From Bacteroidota bacterium (GTDB lineage: Bacteria > Bacteroidota > Bacteroidia > Flavobacteriales > Flavobacteriaceae), in NCBI GenBank assembly GCA_024280815.1, contig JAJRPL010000209.1, positions 1 to 8,878 of the forward strand: DNA of 8,878 nt, written 5' to 3'. The notes under the pieces were generated by a model, which was not told the origin of the DNA, searched no databases, and saw only the letters and a program-made list of their open reading frames with translations. This document shows, piece after piece, positions 5,708 through 8,878 of this stretch. The position numbers were made by a program, and so were the translations under genes. Every line of letters starts with the position of its first letter. The stretch's first letter is position 1.

Positions 5708-6964
5708 ATGAAATTATTTGATAGAGATTTATGGAGAGAAGTTTTTAGTACACTAACTAAAAACATTACAAGAACCATTTTAACCACACTTGGGGTTTTG
5801 TTTGCGGTTATTATTTTGATTATGTTGTTGGGTACTACAAACGGAATGAAAAACGGTTTTGATAAGCTATTCAAAGGTACTGCTACAAATAGTATTTTTG
5901 TTTGGGGGCAAAGTACAGGCAAACCTTATAAAGGTTTTGAAAGAGGTAGACGTGTAAAATATACTTTTGATGATATAATACTATTAAAAGAAAATATTAA
6001 GGAAATAGAAGAGATTTCGCCAAGAATTCAATTAGGTGAACATAGAGGTAGCGTTACCGTAAATAGAAATGGACAGTCTAGCGGTTCAAGTGTTTATGGA
6101 GATTTTCCATCGCTTGATGATTTTGCAAAAAAGAATTTAATAGAAGGACGCTTTTTAAATCAAGATGATATTGAAAACAGCAGAAAAATATGTGTTATTG
6201 GAGATGATGTCTATAAATTATTGTATAAAAAAGAAGAAAATGTAATAGGAACATATATTGAAATTAACGGTGTATATTTTCAGGTTGTTGGCGTATATAG
6301 AAAGAATAAAAATATAAGTTTTGATGGCCAAAACACAGTGCATATTCCGTTTACAACCTATCAAAAAGCATTTAATAGTGGTAATCGTATTGGCTGGATG
6401 GCTATAACGGTTAAATCAAAATATGATGCAGGAATAGTACTCACTAAAATTAAAAAATTATTAAAATTAAAGCACGATATACATCCAAAAGATGCAAGAG
6501 CAATAGGTTCATTTAATTTATCACAAATATTTTCAGGTATAAATGCCTTTACGATGGTATTGCAAGGGTTTTCCTTTTTTATTGGGATATTTACCTTGTT
6601 GGCTGGGGTTATAGCAATTAGTAATATTCTGTTAATTACTGTAAAAGAACGTACTAAAGAAATAGGAATTAGAAGAGCTTTAGGAGCAACTCCAAAAATG
6701 ATAAAGAGGCAAATTATATTAGAAGCCATTGTATTGACCGTGTTTTCAGGTTTGATAGGTTTTGTAATTTCTGTTGCTGGTTTAAGTTATTTAGATGCAA
6801 AGTATGGATCAGGTGAAGATTTTCCATTTATAAACCCATCTGTAAGTTTTACGCAATTGATAGTGTCATTTTTATTAATGTTGTTTTTAAGTTTGTTAGT
6901 AGGATTGATACCAGCAAGAAAAGCTGTAAAAATGAAACCCATAGAAGCATTAAGAGAAGAATAA
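5708..6964 (+). CDS. ABC transporter permease, MacB/FtsX type (second of two)
   Basis: This 418-residue protein is a paralogue of the preceding gene. Both open with an x-F-D-R-D-I/L-W-x-E-I/V-F pattern, both have NGMKNGF after helix 1, and both carry the FtsX loop (here ERTKEIGIRRALGATPKMI). It begins with helix 1 (about 21-44), followed by the periplasmic MacB_PCD-type domain (to about 275) and three C-terminal helices, ending in PARKAVKMKPIEALREE. The start is 1 nt after the previous stop, and no other ATG gives a sensible N-terminus. With the ATPase it should form the inner-membrane part of the pump. A duplication of one ancestral permease, followed by divergence into two non-identical subunits, is the likely history. 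Both copies look intact. Confidence 0.93.
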   Translation: MKLFDRDLWREVFSTLTKNITRTILTTLGVLFAVIILIMLLGTTNGMKNGFDKLFKGTATNSIFVWGQSTGKPYKGFERGRRVKYTFDDIILLKENIKEIEEISPRIQLGEHRGSVTVNRNGQSSGSSVYGDFPSLDDFAKKNLIEGRFLNQDDIENSRKICVIGDDVYKLLYKKEENVIGTYIEINGVYFQVVGVYRKNKNISFDGQNTVHIPFTTYQKAFNSGNRIGWMAITVKSKYDAGIVLTKIKKLLKLKHDIHPKDARAIGSFNLSQIFSGINAFTMVLQGFSFFIGIFTLLAGVIAISNILLITVKERTKEIGIRRALGATPKMIKRQIILEAIVLTVFSGLIGFVISVAGLSYLDAKYGSGEDFPFINPSVSFTQLIVSFLLMLFLSLLVGLIPARKAVKMKPIEALREE

Positions 6965-6995
6965 TAAAATAATCAACGAGAATAAATATTTACCC

Positions 6996-7976
6996 ATGAA
7001 GAAAACATTAATATATGTAGGTTTAGGAGTTTTAGCAATTGCAGTATTATTTGCAATAAGTAAAACGTATAGCTCAAATAAAAAAGAGAAAAAGACTTTT
7101 AAGACAGAGCAACTGATTAAGAATAATATTGTCAATAAAGTTGTGGCAACGGGTAAAATTATACCTGAAGAAGAAGTAGAAATAAAACCTCAAATCTCAG
7201 GTATTATTAGTAAAATACATTTAAAAGAAGGTGCTATTGTTAAAAAAGGAGATTTAATTGCACAAATTCGAGTAGTGCCTAATGAACAATCCTTAAATAA
7301 TTCTAGAGGTAGAGTAAGTAGTGCAAATATACAATTGACAAATGCAGAGGTTTCATTTAATAGAAATAAAGCACTGTATGATAAAGGCGTGATTTCTCGC
7401 TCAGAATTTGAAGCGATTGAATTGACTCACAATCAAGCCAAGCAAGACCTAAGAAATGCTCAAAATGATTTCCAGATTATTAAAAGAGGGTCTGTAGGTG
7501 GTGGCGGAGCAAATACAAATATTAGAGCTACAGTTTCAGGAACAATACTTGAAATACCTGTTGAAGAAGGAGATCAAGTAATTGAAAGTAGTAATTTTGG
7601 TGCAGGTACTACCATTGCTATTATTGCAGATATGACAAAAATGATTTTTGAAGGTCAAGTTGATGAAGCAGAGGTTGGAAAACTAAAATTAGGAATGGAA
7701 TTAGATATTACTGTTGGTGCTATAGAAGGTGAGAATTTTTTAGCAAAATTGAATTTTATTGCACCAAAAGGACTAGAAGAAAATGGAGCTATTCAGTTTA
7801 AAATTGAAGCCGATTTAGAAACAGATAAAGAAAGTAATGTCAGAGCAAATTATAGCGGAAATGCTTCTATTGTAATAGAGAAACGTGACAGTGTACTGTC
7901 TATTCGTGAAGCCTTGTTGCAATATGATAAAAAGACAAAAAAACCTTATGTAGAAATTGAAAAAGAAGAAGGTTAA
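6996..7976 (+). CDS. HlyD/MacA-type periplasmic adaptor subunit, truncated by an in-frame stop
   Basis: The adaptor should link the two permeases to an outer-membrane channel. An N-terminal anchor helix (about 4-21) is followed by the first lipoyl half (about 50-91, with GKIIPEEEVEIKPQISGII and KEGAIVKKGDLIAQI). A coiled-coil hairpin (about 95-168, GVISRSEFEAIELTHNQAKQDL) leads to a glycine-rich link (GGGG near 170), the second lipoyl half (about 177-197, ATVSGTILEIPVEEGDQV), a beta-barrel domain and the start of the membrane-proximal domain (SIREALLQY). The protein then ends at residue 326 in KKPYVEIEKEEG. Members normally run about 40 residues further, and the missing part is still present in frame (7977-8108). 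The gene follows the second permease by 31 nt and precedes a terminator, so it closes the operon. Confidence 0.9.
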   Translation: MKKTLIYVGLGVLAIAVLFAISKTYSSNKKEKKTFKTEQLIKNNIVNKVVATGKIIPEEEVEIKPQISGIISKIHLKEGAIVKKGDLIAQIRVVPNEQSLNNSRGRVSSANIQLTNAEVSFNRNKALYDKGVISRSEFEAIELTHNQAKQDLRNAQNDFQIIKRGSVGGGGANTNIRATVSGTILEIPVEEGDQVIESSNFGAGTTIAIIADMTKMIFEGQVDEAEVGKLKLGMELDITVGAIEGENFLAKLNFIAPKGLEENGAIQFKIEADLETDKESNVRANYSGNASIVIEKRDSVLSIREALLQYDKKTKKPYVEIEKEEG

Positions 7977-8108
7977 TTTGATAGAAAGGAAATTGAATTA
8001 GGAGTTTCAGACGGAATTAATGTTGAGGTTTTATCTGGAATAAATGAAAAAGACAACATTAAAGTTTGGAACGCTGAGTCTAAAAAGGATAAAGAAGACA
8101 AAGATTAA
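7974..8108 (+). pseudogene. Severed C-terminal tail of the adaptor gene, in the same frame after a premature TAA
   Basis: Immediately after the TAA at 7974-7976 the same frame stays open for 43 codons to TAA at 8106-8108. It reads FDRKEIELGVSDGINVEVLS, then GINEKDNIKVWN and an acidic, Lys-rich end. This is what the MacA membrane-proximal domain usually looks like: a 'k-V-x-L-G-v-S-D-G-i-n-V-E-v-l-S-G' strand pair and a 'g-D-k-I-k-V-W' ending. No indel is needed to join it. Restoring a single codon, most simply CAA (Gln) for TAA, gives a 370-residue protein of normal length. No start codon or ribosome binding site sits before the tail, so independent translation is unlikely. The cause could be a true nonsense mutation, stop read-through, or a base-call error. 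Confidence 0.8.
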
Positions 8109-8122
8109 TTTTTAGTTAACAG

Positions 8123-8154
8123 AACCTCTTATTTAACTAAATAAGAGGTTTTTT
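8123..8154 (+). terminator. Intrinsic terminator of the ABC operon
   Basis: A perfect 12-bp stem, AACCTCTTATTT (8123-8134) and AAATAAGAGGTT (8139-8150), with a 4-nt loop AACT, is followed by T residues at 8151-8154 (a TT run that also ends the stem). It starts 14 nt after the adaptor's ancestral stop at 8108. The hairpin is flanked by two GTTAAC hexamers (8115-8120 and 8156-8161). On the minus strand it lies just past the stop of the lipoprotein gene but lacks a T run there, so it serves mainly the plus strand. Confidence 0.88.
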
Positions 8155-8163
8155 CGTTAACTA

Positions 8164-8469
8164 TTATCTCAGTTCAATTTTATCTATAATTATACCATTT
8201 CCACAAAAAGTATCAGTCTTTGTCCAGTTTAGATTTACTAAAACAGGAAATTTAGTATCTTGTAAATCAATTTTCAAACCTTTTGGTGCTTTGTCAAAGT
8301 GCTTAATATCTTTAACTCCTTCAATTTCAATTAGCCATCCGCCACAGCAAGCACATTTACGCATGTCATATCCAGTAATTTTAGCTGACGATTCAAATTT
8401 GATGTCATCATCTTTTGAACAAGAAAATAAAATTGAAATTATAAAAATTAATAAGATAGATTTTTTCAT
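8164..8469 (-). CDS. Small surface lipoprotein with CxCC motif
   Basis: This 101-residue protein has a type II signal peptide (MKKSILLIFIISILFSC) with the lipidated cysteine at residue 17 in LFS-C. The following SKDDD is the acidic lipoprotein export signal that sends flavobacterial lipoproteins to the cell surface. The mature part carries RKCACCGGW (Cys at 39, 41 and 42) and a further Cys in TFCGN (89), which could form disulfides or bind a metal. I recall similar 'CxCCGGW' small proteins in flavobacteria but know no function. An AGAAAGGA sequence 8-10 nt before the ATG is one of the few Shine-Dalgarno-like sites in the window and supports the start. The gene is alone on the minus strand between the dehydrogenase and the terminator at 8123. 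Confidence 0.8.
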   Translation of the reverse strand: MKKSILLIFIISILFSCSKDDDIKFESSAKITGYDMRKCACCGGWLIEIEGVKDIKHFDKAPKGLKIDLQDTKFPVLVNLNWTKTDTFCGNGIIIDKIELR

Positions 8470-8526
8470 GATATATATCCTTTCTAATCAGATGCAGTAA
8501 TTAGTATAAAGTTGCTTTATAAAACT

Positions 8527-8878
8527 TTATCTAAACTGTTTCGATATATTTTCAGCTTTTCTACTTTCTGAATAATCATAAAAACCTTCTCCAGATTTCA
8601 CGCCTAATTTACCTGCAGTAACCATATTTACCAATAGCGGACAAGGTGCATATTTCGGATTTCCAAAGCCATCATGCAATACATTTAAAATTGAAAGGCA
8701 AACGTCTAAGCCAATAAAATCAGCTAATTGTAATGGTCCCATTGGGTGAGCCATACCTAATTTCATAACCGTATCAATTTCATATACACCAGCAACACCT
8801 TCATATAAAGAATAGATGGCTTCATTAAGCATGGGCATTAAAATTCTATTGGCAATAAATCCAGGGTAATCATTTACT
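8527..8878 (-). CDS. 3-hydroxybutyryl-CoA dehydrogenase, C-terminal fragment
   Basis: The gene enters from the right edge; the 116 C-terminal residues are visible and the NAD-binding Rossmann domain lies outside. The visible part is the all-helical 3HCDH C-terminal domain: it opens VNDYPGFIANRILMPMLNEA, followed by EGVAGVYEIDTVMKLGMAHPMGP (the HPMGP substrate/CoA and dimer contact region), LQLADFIGLDVCL, and ends in GKLGVKSGEGFYDYSE. These are strong family signatures. The enzyme converts (S)-3-hydroxyacyl-CoA to 3-oxoacyl-CoA with NAD+ in fatty-acid or butanoate metabolism. The ATG at 8838 is internal: the frame is open and conserved up to base 8877, so it must not be used as the start. The gene is probably hbd/paaH-like, but the symbol cannot be fixed from this fragment. 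Confidence 0.93.
   Translation of the reverse strand, partial: VNDYPGFIANRILMPMLNEAIYSLYEGVAGVYEIDTVMKLGMAHPMGPLQLADFIGLDVCLSILNVLHDGFGNPKYAPCPLLVNMVTAGKLGVKSGEGFYDYSESRKAENISKQFR

Noticed and set aside
4255..6729. Several minus-strand open frames within the ABC operon (4455-4255, 5296-5045, 5684-5448, 5922-5698, 6729-6361)
   Set aside because: All are shadows of the intact ATPase and permease genes and have no start context or family resemblance.
8291..8500. Plus-strand open frame overlapping the lipoprotein gene
   Set aside because: It is antisense to the lipoprotein gene, which has a clear lipobox, export signal and ribosome binding site. No such signals support the plus frame.
8506..8530. 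Hairpin ATAAAGTT / AACTTTAT at the end of the dehydrogenase gene as a terminator
   Set aside because: The stem is only 8 bp, nearly all A-T, overlaps the stop codon and has no T run after it on the minus strand.
8836..8838. ATG at 8838 as the start of the dehydrogenase gene
   Set aside because: The frame continues upstream with conserved family sequence (VNDYPGFIANRIL), so the true start is outside the window.
1..8878. tRNA, rRNA, CRISPR array, insertion sequence or integrase
   Set aside because: No such structures or coding signatures were seen on either strand.

Overview
The window looks like chromosomal DNA of a marine-type or other flavobacterium (Bacteroidota, Flavobacteriia). The reasons are strongly AT-rich sequence, few Shine-Dalgarno sites, a lipoprotein with an SKDDD surface-export signal, an outer-membrane beta-barrel protein of the Bacteroidota type, and an intergenic palindromic element of a kind I recall from flavobacterial genomes. 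The genus cannot be fixed from the sequence alone.

Left part (1-3685, all genes on the minus strand). Reading in gene direction: a GTG-started DCC-family thiol oxidoreductase, a small exported or membrane protein, an intact all-helical DUF6155-like gene, a secreted outer-membrane beta-barrel protein, a decayed copy of the DUF6155-like gene, an orphan acidic protein followed by a palindromic repeat, and the 5' end of a membrane-anchored LytTR-type regulator running off the window. This is the unsettled part of the window. The last 117 bp of the DUF6155-like gene recur as a frameshifted fragment about 1.4 kb away. The first codons of the LytTR gene also recur as a short scar just after the intact DUF6155-like gene. 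The simplest reading is that these two genes were once adjacent and that the barrel and orphan genes now sit between them after an insertion or duplication.

Central part (3782-8108, plus strand). A compact MacAB/Lol-like efflux or export operon: ATPase, two paralogous FtsX/MacB-type permeases (gaps of 2 and 1 nt), then a HlyD/MacA-type periplasmic adaptor 31 nt later, closed by a strong intrinsic terminator at 8123-8154. The adaptor gene carries an in-frame TAA at 7974-7976. The reading frame continues cleanly for 43 more codons that match the usual end of the family, so a single CAA-to-TAA change has probably truncated the protein, unless it is a sequencing error. No TolC-like gene is in the operon.

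Right part (8164-8878, minus strand). A small surface lipoprotein with a CxCC motif, and the C-terminal part of a 3-hydroxybutyryl-CoA dehydrogenase that enters from beyond the right edge. I saw no tRNA, rRNA, CRISPR array, transposase or integrase. I do not see a clear new multi-gene system. The best leads are the cassette-like orphan gene with its palindrome, the duplicated flanks around it, and the broken adaptor.
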